From: Pararhizobium capsulatum DSM 1112
GTDB lineage: Bacteria; Pseudomonadota; Alphaproteobacteria; Rhizobiales; Rhizobiaceae
Reading direction: 5' to 3'
DNA: 64,000 bases
NCBI RefSeq assembly: GCF_030814475.1
Contig: NZ_JAUSVF010000001.1
Coordinates: forward strand, 1,075,001 to 1,139,000
The position numbers and the translations under genes are program-made. Below the pieces are notes generated by a model, which made no database searches, was not told where the DNA came from, and saw only the letters and a list, made by a program, of their open reading frames with translations. Of the stretch, positions 24,752-35,050 are shown in pieces (position 1 is the stretch's first letter; every line of letters starts with the position of its first letter).

Positions 24752-26358
24752 GCGGTGAGATGAAGACAGTCGGTGAAGTTCTTGTCAATCTGCTTGAGGC
24801 CAATGGCGTCGACGTCGTCTTCGGCATCCCCGGCGTTCACACGGTCGAGCTTTATCGCGGGCTTGCCGCCTCGAAAATCCGCCACATCACGCCCCGCCAC
24901 GAACAGGGCGCCGGCTTCATGGCCGACGGCTATGCCCGCGTCAGCGGCAAGCCGGGCGTTGCTCTCGTCATCACCGGCCCGGGCCTCACCAACACCATCA
25001 CGGCGATGGCGCAGGCACGGCAGGATTCGATCCCGATGCTGGTCATCTCCGGTGTCAACCGCCGCGATTCGCTCGGCCATGGCCGCGGCCTGCTGCACGA
25101 GCTTCCCGACCAGCACGGTATGATCAAGACGCTGGCGCTTTATTCCCAGACCCTGCTTAATCCATCGGATCTCGCATCTGTCGTCGAGCGCGCCTTTGCA
25201 GTACTGACTTCGGGGCGGCCAGGGCCGGTCCATATCGAAATCCCGACGGACGTCATGAGCGCCCGCATCGCGCCGCCTGTGCTGCGCAAGGCGACAGCAA
25301 CCCGCCCGCGCGCCGATGCCGAGACGCTGCAGAAGGCGGCGATCCTCTGCGGCGATGCGCAGCGACCCGTCATTCTCTGCGGCGGTGGCGCGATCACGGC
25401 GGAGGAGGAAATCCGCATGCTGGCCGAGCGTATCGGCGCCCCCGTGGTGATGACGGTCAATGCTCGCGGCATGATGGCCGGCCATCCGCTCAGGGTTCCC
25501 GCGAGCCCGAGCCTCAAGGCCGTGCGTGCGCTTGTCTCGGAGGCTGATCTCGTTCTGGCGCTGGGAACTGAAATGGGCCAGACCGACTATGACATGTATG
25601 CCGACGGCGGCTTCCCGATCCTCGGCAATCTCATTCGTACCGATATCGACCCGGCCCAGCTCGCCCGTGGCCAGCATGCAACCCTGTCGATCCTCTCCGG
25701 CGCCAAGGCGGCGACAGCCGGCATTCTGGCATTCCTGACCGGCAAGCCGGCGGCAAAAGCCAAGGAACGCGCTGAAGCCGCCCGCAAAGCGGCACTCGCT
25801 GAGCTGACCCCCAAGATGCGTGCCGAAATCGGTGTCGTCGATGCGATCTACCGGGCTTTGCCGGACTGCGCCATCATCGGCGATTCCACCCAGGCTGTTT
25901 ACGCCGGAAACCTATATTGCGACGCGCCACGTGCCCGCTCCTGGTTCAATTCCGCCACCGGCTTTGGCGCCCTCGGTTACGCGCCGCCGGCTGCCGTCGG
26001 TGCGGCAGTCGCAGTCCCGGGCACGCCGGTCGTCTGCCTCGTCGGCGATGGCGGCATCCAGTTTTCGCTGGCCGAACTCGGCTCGGCGGTTGATGCGGGA
26101 GCGCATGTCATTTTCCTTGTCTGGAACAATGACGGCTATCAGGAGATCGAAAACTTCATGGTCGAAAACGGTATCACGCCGGAAGGCGTGAAGCCGTCCG
26201 CGCCGGATTTTCTCCTGACAGCAACCGCTTACGGCGTCCCGGCCGTACGGCTGAAGTCGATTTCCGAGCTTCAGCTGGCTTTGACCGAGGCGCGTGGACG
26301 CACCGGTCCATCGCTGATCGAGATCCATCAGACCCGTACCGCAGGGGTCACGGCTTGA
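24748..26358 (+). CDS. aruI: ThDP-dependent 2-oxo acid decarboxylase, probable 5-guanidino-2-oxopentanoate decarboxylase
   Basis: A 536-residue acetolactate-synthase-like enzyme. The cofactor-activating Glu52 is in RHEQGAGFMADGYARVSG, and the diphosphate/Mg site is GDGG (433-436) followed by NNDGY. The central domain keeps GGGAI. AruI-type enzymes decarboxylate 2-ketoarginine to 4-guanidinobutyraldehyde. AAGGAG lies 8 bases before ATG 24748, and that ATG overlaps the aminotransferase stop (ATGA), so the two proteins are made together. Other acetolactate-synthase-like activities are possible, but there is no small regulatory subunit gene nearby. Confidence 0.84.
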   Translation: MSGEMKTVGEVLVNLLEANGVDVVFGIPGVHTVELYRGLAASKIRHITPRHEQGAGFMADGYARVSGKPGVALVITGPGLTNTITAMAQARQDSIPMLVISGVNRRDSLGHGRGLLHELPDQHGMIKTLALYSQTLLNPSDLASVVERAFAVLTSGRPGPVHIEIPTDVMSARIAPPVLRKATATRPRADAETLQKAAILCGDAQRPVILCGGGAITAEEEIRMLAERIGAPVVMTVNARGMMAGHPLRVPASPSLKAVRALVSEADLVLALGTEMGQTDYDMYADGGFPILGNLIRTDIDPAQLARGQHATLSILSGAKAATAGILAFLTGKPAAKAKERAEAARKAALAELTPKMRAEIGVVDAIYRALPDCAIIGDSTQAVYAGNLYCDAPRARSWFNSATGFGALGYAPPAAVGAAVAVPGTPVVCLVGDGGIQFSLAELGSAVDAGAHVIFLVWNNDGYQEIENFMVENGITPEGVKPSAPDFLLTATAYGVPAVRLKSISELQLALTEARGRTGPSLIEIHQTRTAGVTA

Positions 26359-26504
26359 GCGTTACCGCTGATATGTCCAGCCGAGGCCGAACATGCTAAG
26401 GTTTGACTTTGATCCCAAGCGATGGTTCTTAGGCGCGCTCGCGCGCCTGAATCGGCGCGTCTGTCGGTAAATTACGGCCGGAGGGCCACCGGAAGGGACA
26501 GTCC

Positions 26505-26924
26505 TTGAAGGACTTTGAAGGCGAGATTTCAGAACGCAAGCAGAAGGGCAGGCTCTTTGCCCTGCTGTGGATTCTGTTTGCCGCCTTCGCCATGCAGTTC
26601 GTCGTTTCGGCCCAGACCTTCTCGTCACGCCTGACAGCCCTGCAGAATGCCGGAAATTTCTCGGTCCCTGACAACAAGTCCTCAGAGACCGTGCTATCGC
26701 GACATATCACGCGGGCTCTGCCTGCCGCCGACCTGCGCTTTATCGCGGATCGCAATGATTTCAAGGGCACGCCCGGCGGTCCTCATCCGCTGCTTCTGCC
26801 AACGGCCATCGCGCTTTCCACCGTCGCCTATGGCGACATGGCCCATGCCCAAGCCGTCGATTGCGCGCGGCAGAGCTCCATTGGCCGCCTGAACCGGGCA
26901 CGCGGACCACCGCTTCTCGCGTAA
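26505..26924 (+). CDS. Unknown protein with one N-terminal membrane segment, upstream of secDF
   Basis: A 139-residue open frame starting at TTG 26505 with GGAAGGGA 6 bases upstream. A basic N-terminus (SERKQKGR) precedes one hydrophobic stretch (LFALLWILFAAFAMQFVVSA), which suggests a signal anchor or a cleaved signal ending in SAQT. The remainder contains ALSTVAYGDMAHAQAVDCARQ, which is hydrophobic enough to be a second membrane segment. I recognise no family. It ends 107 bases before SecDF on the same strand. The weak start codon and low-complexity tail leave some doubt. Confidence 0.55.
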   Translation: MKDFEGEISERKQKGRLFALLWILFAAFAMQFVVSAQTFSSRLTALQNAGNFSVPDNKSSETVLSRHITRALPAADLRFIADRNDFKGTPGGPHPLLLPTAIALSTVAYGDMAHAQAVDCARQSSIGRLNRARGPPLLA

Positions 26925-27031
26925 ATCCGGCGCAACCAGCCGTTTCCTGCATCTTTTGCAGCTTCAATCCGAATCCGTATATCACCCTGCGCCCGTTTGG
27001 CGGGAAATGCAGGCACTCATGGAAGCTTATC

Positions 27032-29560
<2,529 letters not shown>

Positions 29561-29585
29561 TCGCAGACGAAGCGGTCAAATAAAT

Positions 29586-29616
29586 AAGGGCGATCCTTGC
29601 GGGCCGCCCTTTTTTC
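29586..29616 (+). terminator. Intrinsic terminator after secDF
   Basis: AAGGGCG (29586-29592) pairs with CGCCCTT (29605-29611) around a 12-base loop, followed by a T run. It lies 25 bases after the secDF stop. Confidence 0.8.
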
Positions 29617-29729
29617 GTCGCAGCCTGCGTTTATACCCTTCAGCAGAATTAGACAAAGGCGGACCGTAGGTTAAGATTCCGCTACACAACTCGCGTAGGA
29701 TAAATTTTGCCCGAATCAAAACAATTCGT

Positions 29730-29750
29730 GAAAATATGAGTAATATTTTC
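29730..29750. promoter_or_regulatory. AT-rich inverted repeat, candidate operator
   Basis: GAAAATAT and ATATTTTC are perfect reverse complements separated by 5 bases, lying 140 bases before the small ORF at 29890. It is too AT-rich and short to be a terminator stem without a T run, so protein binding is more likely. Confidence 0.35.
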
Positions 29751-29889
29751 TCAGGTTTTGATTTTTTAGTTGACTGATTTGGTGGGTTATTTTAGCTTGC
29801 CATTATCCGCTGGGCAGATTGCTACGCGGGCCATTGATAAACCAGACCGCCGGTATGCCCGGCGATCCCAGAAACCGAAGGAGGGTGTC

Positions 29890-29985
29890 ATGACAGTCAA
29901 AATCAGCCAGACAGCATTCTTCGGCGTGCATTCCAAGTGTCGCGCAACGAAAGACCTTTGCATTCGTGCTCTTTGCCGAATGTGA
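29890..29985 (+). CDS. Possible 31-residue small protein
   Basis: ATG 29890 follows a strong ribosome site (GGAGGG, 5 bases spacing) and opens a 31-codon frame with three cysteines (SKCRATKDLCIRALC) and a basic character. No family is recognised. The good ribosome site is the main support; it could instead be a leader peptide, but no gene follows closely on the same transcript except the 77-residue protein at 30060. Confidence 0.4.
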   Translation: MTVKISQTAFFGVHSKCRATKDLCIRALCRM

Positions 29986-30059
29986 GCGAATTAGTCCTTT
30001 CCTTAAATTTTTGCACGATTTGAAATGATCCGCGCCCCGGCGTGGAGGGAGCGTTTGTC

Positions 30060-30293
30060 ATGACCAAGCAAGTTATCGAATTTGGCGGTGAAGCCGTTGG
30101 TGTCGTGGTTCCGGAAGCCGGTTACCTCAAGTTCGTCGCCGTGAAGTATCACGTCTGGGATCTCGATTCGCGGCGCTTTCGCTCCGTTGACGAAGCTCGG
30201 GCCGCTGTCCGTCAGCTGGTTGCAGCTGGCCGGAGAGTGTCGGACGGCGCGAGCGCTCATTCGGGGAGCGACAGTCGCTTCGTGGCGGCATAA
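30060..30293 (+). CDS. Small conserved-looking protein of unknown function
   Basis: A 77-residue protein with GGAGGGA 9 bases before ATG 30060. The sequence starts MTKQVIEFGGEAVGVVVPE, continues with LKFVAVKYHVWDLDSRRF and a helix SVDEARAAVRQLVAAG, and looks like a compact beta-beta-alpha unit. I do not recognise it. It has no signal peptide or membrane segment. It lies alone between the small ORF at 29890 and the Rrf2 regulator. Confidence 0.65.
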   Translation: MTKQVIEFGGEAVGVVVPEAGYLKFVAVKYHVWDLDSRRFRSVDEARAAVRQLVAAGRRVSDGASAHSGSDSRFVAA

Positions 30294-30342
30294 ATTTTCG
30301 CAAATCGTGCGTTTGGTAACTCTTTTCACTAAATCGGTATAT

Positions 30343-30368
30343 TGGCATGGCTGTTCTGTGCTATGCCA
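30343..30368. promoter_or_regulatory. Inverted repeat upstream of the Rrf2 gene
   Basis: TGGCAT (30343-30348) and ATGCCA (30363-30368) flank a 14-base spacer, with TATAT-like bases outside each arm. The position, about 60 bases before the Rrf2 start, suits an autoregulatory site. Confidence 0.35.
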
Positions 30369-30429
30369 TATATCCGTACTGGTAGGCGGGTATCATAGCT
30401 GTCATTGCCCGCGTGAAGAGTGAACTGCG

Positions 30430-30888
30430 ATGCTGACGAAAAAAGGAAAATACGGGTTGAAGGCTTTGGTCGATCTGGCCAACCTTGATCCGGGCGAAAC
30501 CGCATTCATCACCGAGATTGCGACCCGCAACAATATTCCAAAGAAGTTTCTCGATACCATTCTGCTCGAGCTCCGCAATGCCGGCATTCTGCGCTCGAAA
30601 AAGGGGCCGGGCGGTGGATATTCCCTGTCTCGCCCAGCCTCCGAAATCAGAATCGGTCAGGTTATTCGCACGCTTGATGGCCCGCTGGCGCCTATTCGCT
30701 GCGCGAGCCGGACGGCCTACGAGGTGTGCGATGATTGCAACGATCCGGAAACCTGCGAGGTCCGCCGCTCGATGACGACGGTGCGCGACGCCATTGCCGA
30801 CATCCTTGACACGATGACGCTCGAAGATTTCTGTCGCAACGGTAATCTTCCGCTTTCGGAGGAGCCCGCGGCAAAACGGGCAGGCTAG
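30430..30888 (+). CDS. Rrf2-family transcriptional regulator with a cysteine cluster
   Basis: A 152-residue Rrf2 protein. The winged helix-turn-helix covers about residues 1-80 (KKGKYGLKALVDLA, FITEIATRNNIPKKFLDTIL, KKGPGGGYSLSRP). A C-terminal cluster C-x8-C-x2-C-x5-C (CASRTAYEVCDDCNDPETC) could hold an iron-sulfur cluster or act as a thiol sensor, as in IscR, NsrR or CymR relatives. The spacing differs from the three-cysteine IscR pattern as I know it. No sulfur, iron or nitric-oxide gene is adjacent, so the regulon is open. Confidence 0.9.
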   Translation: MLTKKGKYGLKALVDLANLDPGETAFITEIATRNNIPKKFLDTILLELRNAGILRSKKGPGGGYSLSRPASEIRIGQVIRTLDGPLAPIRCASRTAYEVCDDCNDPETCEVRRSMTTVRDAIADILDTMTLEDFCRNGNLPLSEEPAAKRAG

Positions 30889-31142
30889 GCGATCTCGGGA
30901 TGTGTCATCCAGCTTGGCGTGTTCGTTCTCGCGTTATTACAAGCTAATCGATTAAATCCGCGATATCGGATCGAATCGCTGTTTGCTTGTTGTTTTTGAT
31001 TTGATCGCGCCATATTGCGGATGTAACCGGACGCAAAGCCAACCGTGCCGTGGTCGCCAAACTGAGGCCGGCAAGCTGGATTGAGATTGAAACCCCGCCG
31101 CATTAAGCGTCATGAAGACGTGCTGACAGGGCGAATGGAAAG

Positions 31143-32162
31143 ATGAAGAACATGGGTCTGAGGCAAGTCGATACGAACGCTCCCGAAGAACGGGCCGTGC
31201 TTGAGTCTGTTGCTCGATCCATTGCCGCCACGGTGGATGGCGTAAGCGCACTTGCCACCCGCTTCCAGGCAGACAAGGTTTTCTCCAGGAGCTTCATTGA
31301 TGCGGTGGCGCTGATTTCGCAGCGTCGGGGTCGCGTTGTTCTGTCCGGTGTTGGCAAGAGCGGTCATATCGGTCGCAAAATTGCTGCCACCATGGCTTCC
31401 ACCGGTACATCGGCGTATTTCGTCCATCCCACGGAAGCAAGCCACGGCGATCTCGGAATGATTACGTCCGATGATGTCTTGATCCTGCTTTCCTGGTCGG
31501 GTGAGACCGTCGAGCTTGGGCCGATGCTGGCCTATGCCAAGCGCTTCAACGTAGCCGTTGTTTCCGTGACATCGAATTCGGAGAGCCTCTTGGCAAGAAA
31601 CTCCGATGTCGCAGTCACCTTGCCGAAAGTGCAGGAAGCCTGCCCGCATGGTCTGGCGCCGACAACATCGACGCTCCTTCAGCTCGCAGTCTGCGATGCT
31701 CTGGCCGTGGCGCTTTTGGAACGTCGCGGCTTTTCGGCCCAGGATTTCAAGACTTTCCATCCCGGGGGAAAATTGGGTTCGCAGTTGCTTCTCGCCGGTG
31801 AACTCGCCCATAGCGGTGAAGCAGTTCCGCTGCTCCCGCTCGGCAGCGCCATGGGTGACGCAGTCATCCAGATGTCCGCCAAAGGCTTCGGTGTCGTGGG
31901 TGTCATCGATGCCGAGGGCAAGCTCGCGGGCGTGATTACCGATGGCGACTTGCGCCGTCATATGTCGCAACAGTTGTTGCTGGAAACTGTCGATGCGGTC
32001 ATGTCGCATCATCCCCGCGTCATCAAGGGCAGCATCCTGGCAAGTGCCGCAATGGAGATGATGCAGGCTCAGAAGGTAACGGTTCTGTTCCTCGTCGATG
32101 AGCAGGGCGTTGCTTCCGGTATTCTGCATATTCATGATCTGTTGCGGGCCGGCGTTGTGTGA
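31143..32162 (+). CDS. kpsF: Arabinose-5-phosphate isomerase (KdsD/KpsF)
   Basis: A 339-residue enzyme converting ribulose 5-phosphate to arabinose 5-phosphate, the first dedicated step to Kdo. The SIS domain is seen in LSGVGKSGHIGRKIA, SHGDLGM and LLSWSGETVEL; two CBS domains follow from about residue 210 (FGVVGVIDAEGKLAGVITDGDLRR, split over the pair). It lies at the head of the capsule genes, so it probably supplies Kdo for the capsule as a second copy beside a housekeeping enzyme. The 254 bases upstream hold no gene and presumably the promoter. Confidence 0.93.
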   Translation: MKNMGLRQVDTNAPEERAVLESVARSIAATVDGVSALATRFQADKVFSRSFIDAVALISQRRGRVVLSGVGKSGHIGRKIAATMASTGTSAYFVHPTEASHGDLGMITSDDVLILLSWSGETVELGPMLAYAKRFNVAVVSVTSNSESLLARNSDVAVTLPKVQEACPHGLAPTTSTLLQLAVCDALAVALLERRGFSAQDFKTFHPGGKLGSQLLLAGELAHSGEAVPLLPLGSAMGDAVIQMSAKGFGVVGVIDAEGKLAGVITDGDLRRHMSQQLLLETVDAVMSHHPRVIKGSILASAAMEMMQAQKVTVLFLVDEQGVASGILHIHDLLRAGVV

Positions 32163-32219
32163 GACGGCAACATCAGTCGTGGTCATCGCCCTGGCCGGTC
32201 GCTAGTCAGAGGGTCGTCC

Positions 32220-33548
32220 TTGCAAGCCATCGAAAGCAGCGGCGATCGCCATGGGAGTTCTTCAGCTCCGCACGCGTCGGTAGTCGGCGATGAGCGGCGA
32301 ACGCCGACATTTGCCTTTCATTTCCACAGTTGGAAACGGCCTGTTTTCGAGCGTTACTTTCCCAACCGACAGTTTTCCTTCGTGCCGATGTACGTGTCTG
32401 GCAAAGCTTTCCGCAGTAAATGGTGCCCGTTGATCCTGGCTCAGGGGAAGCCGGAGATATTTGTCTGGAGCCAGCGCGCGCCGGATGGATTGCTGGCATT
32501 CGCCAGGGAAAACGCTATCCCGCTCTATTTTGTGGAAGACGGCTTTGTGCGGTCCGCCGAGCCGAGCGCGAGCCGGACTCCACCATTGTCGCTCACGCTC
32601 GACAGTGGCGCGCCCTATTTCGATGCTCGCTACCCGACTGATCTCGAAAGACTGTTGCTGTCCTATGATTTTGAGCTGGACAAGCAACTGCTGGCGGGCG
32701 CGAGGGACGGAATACGGTTCCTGCTGGAGACGGGTGTCAGCAAGTACAACAGCGACACGCTGTCCGATGTTGCGAGCCTTTATGGGGAGAAGAAGGGAAA
32801 ACGTATCCTGGTGATTGGCCAGGTAGAGGATGATGCATCCATCCTCTACGGATGCGACCGCCCGTTCACCAATAATGATCTCGTTCGCCTTGCCTGTCAG
32901 GAAAATCCGGGTGCGCAGATCATCTACAAACCTCATCCGGATATTCTGAACGGCATCCGCCTCGCACAGTCCAAGCCCGCCGACGTCGCGCATCTGTGTA
33001 CGATCATTGATGCACCCTTGCCGATGGCAAAGGCATTTGAAAGCATCGACCATGTCTACACGATTACCTCGCTCGCCGGCTTCGAGGCAATTCTGCGAGG
33101 CTTGAAAGTGACCGTCTGTGGTTCACCTTTCTATGCGGGATGGGGGCTGACCGACGACCGGCAGCGGAATGCAAGGCGCGGGCGGCCGTTGAGTGCTGAG
33201 GCGCTCTTTGCTGGTGCATACCTGCTTTATCCGCGCTACTTCGATGCAGCGACCGGCGCCGAAACTTCCTTTGAAGCAACCGTGCAGTCAATCCGGCAAC
33301 GTCTGTCAGCGCCACGTTCTGCGATCGCGGAGGTGCGGGTCCGTAGGCCCGCATGGCGGCCCTGGGGGCCCTATGGACTTCTGGGGTGGCGGCACCTGTT
33401 GACACCCTTGATCGCGCCGATTATCGCCAAAATCGGACATGAGCGCGATGCGGAAGTTTTCCGGCAAAACCCGATAGAGTTTTTTCGCGAATTGTCTGAA
33501 GAGAAGTTTCGCAAGATTGGTCGCGTCCTCTATCCCTTCGGCGGTTGA
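32220..33548 (+). CDS. rkpZ: Single-module KpsC-like capsule polysaccharide protein (RkpZ/LpsZ type)
   Basis: A 442-residue protein of the capsule-synthesis family that includes the Kdo transferases KpsC and KpsS. KpsC-type motifs are LYFVEDGFVRS near residue 105, IIYKPHPDI, ITSLAGFEAILRG, and CGSPFYAGWGLTDD, which together form a nucleotide-sugar site. E. coli KpsC has two such modules in tandem; this protein has one. In Ensifer a similar single-module protein (LpsZ/RkpZ) alters capsule length. The start TTG 32220 is the earliest in frame and uncertain. It precedes the capsule exporter genes. Confidence 0.85.
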   Translation: MQAIESSGDRHGSSSAPHASVVGDERRTPTFAFHFHSWKRPVFERYFPNRQFSFVPMYVSGKAFRSKWCPLILAQGKPEIFVWSQRAPDGLLAFARENAIPLYFVEDGFVRSAEPSASRTPPLSLTLDSGAPYFDARYPTDLERLLLSYDFELDKQLLAGARDGIRFLLETGVSKYNSDTLSDVASLYGEKKGKRILVIGQVEDDASILYGCDRPFTNNDLVRLACQENPGAQIIYKPHPDILNGIRLAQSKPADVAHLCTIIDAPLPMAKAFESIDHVYTITSLAGFEAILRGLKVTVCGSPFYAGWGLTDDRQRNARRGRPLSAEALFAGAYLLYPRYFDAATGAETSFEATVQSIRQRLSAPRSAIAEVRVRRPAWRPWGPYGLLGWRHLLTPLIAPIIAKIGHERDAEVFRQNPIEFFRELSEEKFRKIGRVLYPFGG

Positions 33549-33623
33549 AGGCGCAAACTATTCCACGCTTGCTAAACCATGTCGGGTGGCAGAAGAGGAT
33601 CCGGGTCAAGGGATGAGTGAGTT

Positions 33624-34394
33624 TTGAATGCGTTCGTGACACATCTTCGCGTGGTTGGAGCGCTGCTCATTCGAGAGATGGAAGCCCGGTTCGGCAGCAA
33701 GCCGGGGGGCTATGTCTGGGCCTTGCTCGACCCTGCCGCCCATATTGTTCTGATGACGGTGCTTTTTCAGGCGATTGCCCGGGCGCCAGCGCTCGGAACA
33801 AGCTTTCCCCTCTTTTTTGCGACCGGATATCTCGGTTTTCAGTTCTATCAGGCAATGGTGGGATACATTAACGGCGCGGTAAAATCTAACCGCACCTTGC
33901 TCAGTTATCCGAATGTGGCGCCTTTCGACACTATATCGGCGCGCTTCCTGCTGCAGTTTATGACAACATCGCTTGTTGCCTGCATCGTGCTCGGAGTGAT
34001 TATTGGCTGGATTCGCGTGTCGCCGAACTTGCATTGGCCGCCGATCCTCCAGGCTGCGACGGTTGCGGCTGTTCTAGACTTGGGTGTTGGCCTGATCAAT
34101 AATGTCATGTTTCTGAAATATCCGCTTTACGAGCAGATTTTTGCCATCTTCAACCGGCCAATGTTCCTGGTCTCCGGCGTGTTCTTCCTGCCAGATGCGA
34201 TCCCGCTGCCCTACCGGGACATCGTGCTGTTAAATCCACTGATTCATGTTACAATGATGTTTAGGACCGGTTTTTACGACGGCTATCGTGCAGCTGGCCT
34301 CGATCCCGGTTATCTCTATAACTTCGCATTTTTGACATTGTTCTTGGGCATGCTTTTGTTCACTTTTTCCTCCACCTTGCTGAGAAATGAATGA
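33624..34394 (+). CDS. kpsM: Capsule ABC exporter permease KpsM (RkpT)
   Basis: A 256-residue ABC-2-type permease with about six membrane helices, starting FVTHLRVVGALLIREMEARF, the usual amphipathic N-terminal helix before the first membrane segment. The ABC-2 end NPLIHVTMMFRTGFYDGY matches capsule exporters. It passes the finished lipid-linked polysaccharide across the inner membrane with KpsT. The in-frame start is TTG 33624; GTG 33636 is another choice. The stop overlaps the kpsT start as ATGA, so the subunits are coupled. Confidence 0.9.
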   Translation: MNAFVTHLRVVGALLIREMEARFGSKPGGYVWALLDPAAHIVLMTVLFQAIARAPALGTSFPLFFATGYLGFQFYQAMVGYINGAVKSNRTLLSYPNVAPFDTISARFLLQFMTTSLVACIVLGVIIGWIRVSPNLHWPPILQAATVAAVLDLGVGLINNVMFLKYPLYEQIFAIFNRPMFLVSGVFFLPDAIPLPYRDIVLLNPLIHVTMMFRTGFYDGYRAAGLDPGYLYNFAFLTLFLGMLLFTFSSTLLRNE

Positions 34395-35050
34395 TCAGGC
34401 TCGAACAGGCGACGAAATTTGCGCGTGCCAAAGGCATCAAGAAGCCCATTCTGGATGGCACGTCACTCGTTTTGCAACGAGGACGGAGCGTCGGACTTCT
34501 GGGTCGTAACGGCGCCGGAAAGTCGACATTGCTGCGTCTCATCGCCGGCACAATCCGTCTTGATAGCGGCAGGATCATACGGCGCGGAAAGGTTTCGTGG
34601 CCTCTCGGGTTCCAGGGCAGTTTCCAGTCGTCGATGACGGGCGAACAGAATGTTCGCTTCGTTGCCCGCATCTACGGCGTGGATACGCGGCAGCTGATCG
34701 AATATGTCGAGGATTTTGCAGAGCTCGGCCCTTTCTTCAAGGCGCCGGTCGGCACTTACTCCTCAGGTATGAAGGCGCGACTTGCATTCGGCTTGAGCAT
34801 GGGTGTCAATTTCGACTACTATCTCGTGGACGAGATCACAGCGGTCGGGGACATGAACTTCAAGAAAAAGTGCAACGACGTTTTCCAAACCCGCCTTCAG
34901 GACTCGGACGTTATTATGGTGTCCCACAGCACGTCGACCATTCGCGAATATTGTGATTGCGGAGTCGTGCTCGAAAATGGGAAATTAACCTACTATGACG
35001 ATGTTGAAGACGCGGTAAAAGCGCATAATACGAATATGAAGGTGTCTTAA
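34391..35050 (+). CDS. kpsT: Capsule ABC exporter ATPase KpsT (RkpS)
   Basis: A 219-residue ATPase with Walker A GRNGAGKST, signature YSSGMKARLAF, Walker B YYLVDEITAVGD and the switch histidine in VSHST. The short length without a C-terminal carbohydrate-binding domain places it in the capsule (KpsT) group, not the O-antigen Wzt group. It overlaps kpsM by four bases and is followed with no gap by kpsE. Confidence 0.95.
   Translation: MIRLEQATKFARAKGIKKPILDGTSLVLQRGRSVGLLGRNGAGKSTLLRLIAGTIRLDSGRIIRRGKVSWPLGFQGSFQSSMTGEQNVRFVARIYGVDTRQLIEYVEDFAELGPFFKAPVGTYSSGMKARLAFGLSMGVNFDYYLVDEITAVGDMNFKKKCNDVFQTRLQDSDVIMVSHSTSTIREYCDCGVVLENGKLTYYDDVEDAVKAHNTNMKVS

Larger units (their letters stand above)
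29561..29889. other. 329-base gene-free, AT-rich stretch
   Basis: Apart from the secDF terminator it holds a perfect 8-bp inverted repeat GAAAATAT-GAGTA-ATATTTTC (29730-29750), which is AT-rich and operator-like. Nothing else coding is supported. Confidence 0.5.
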
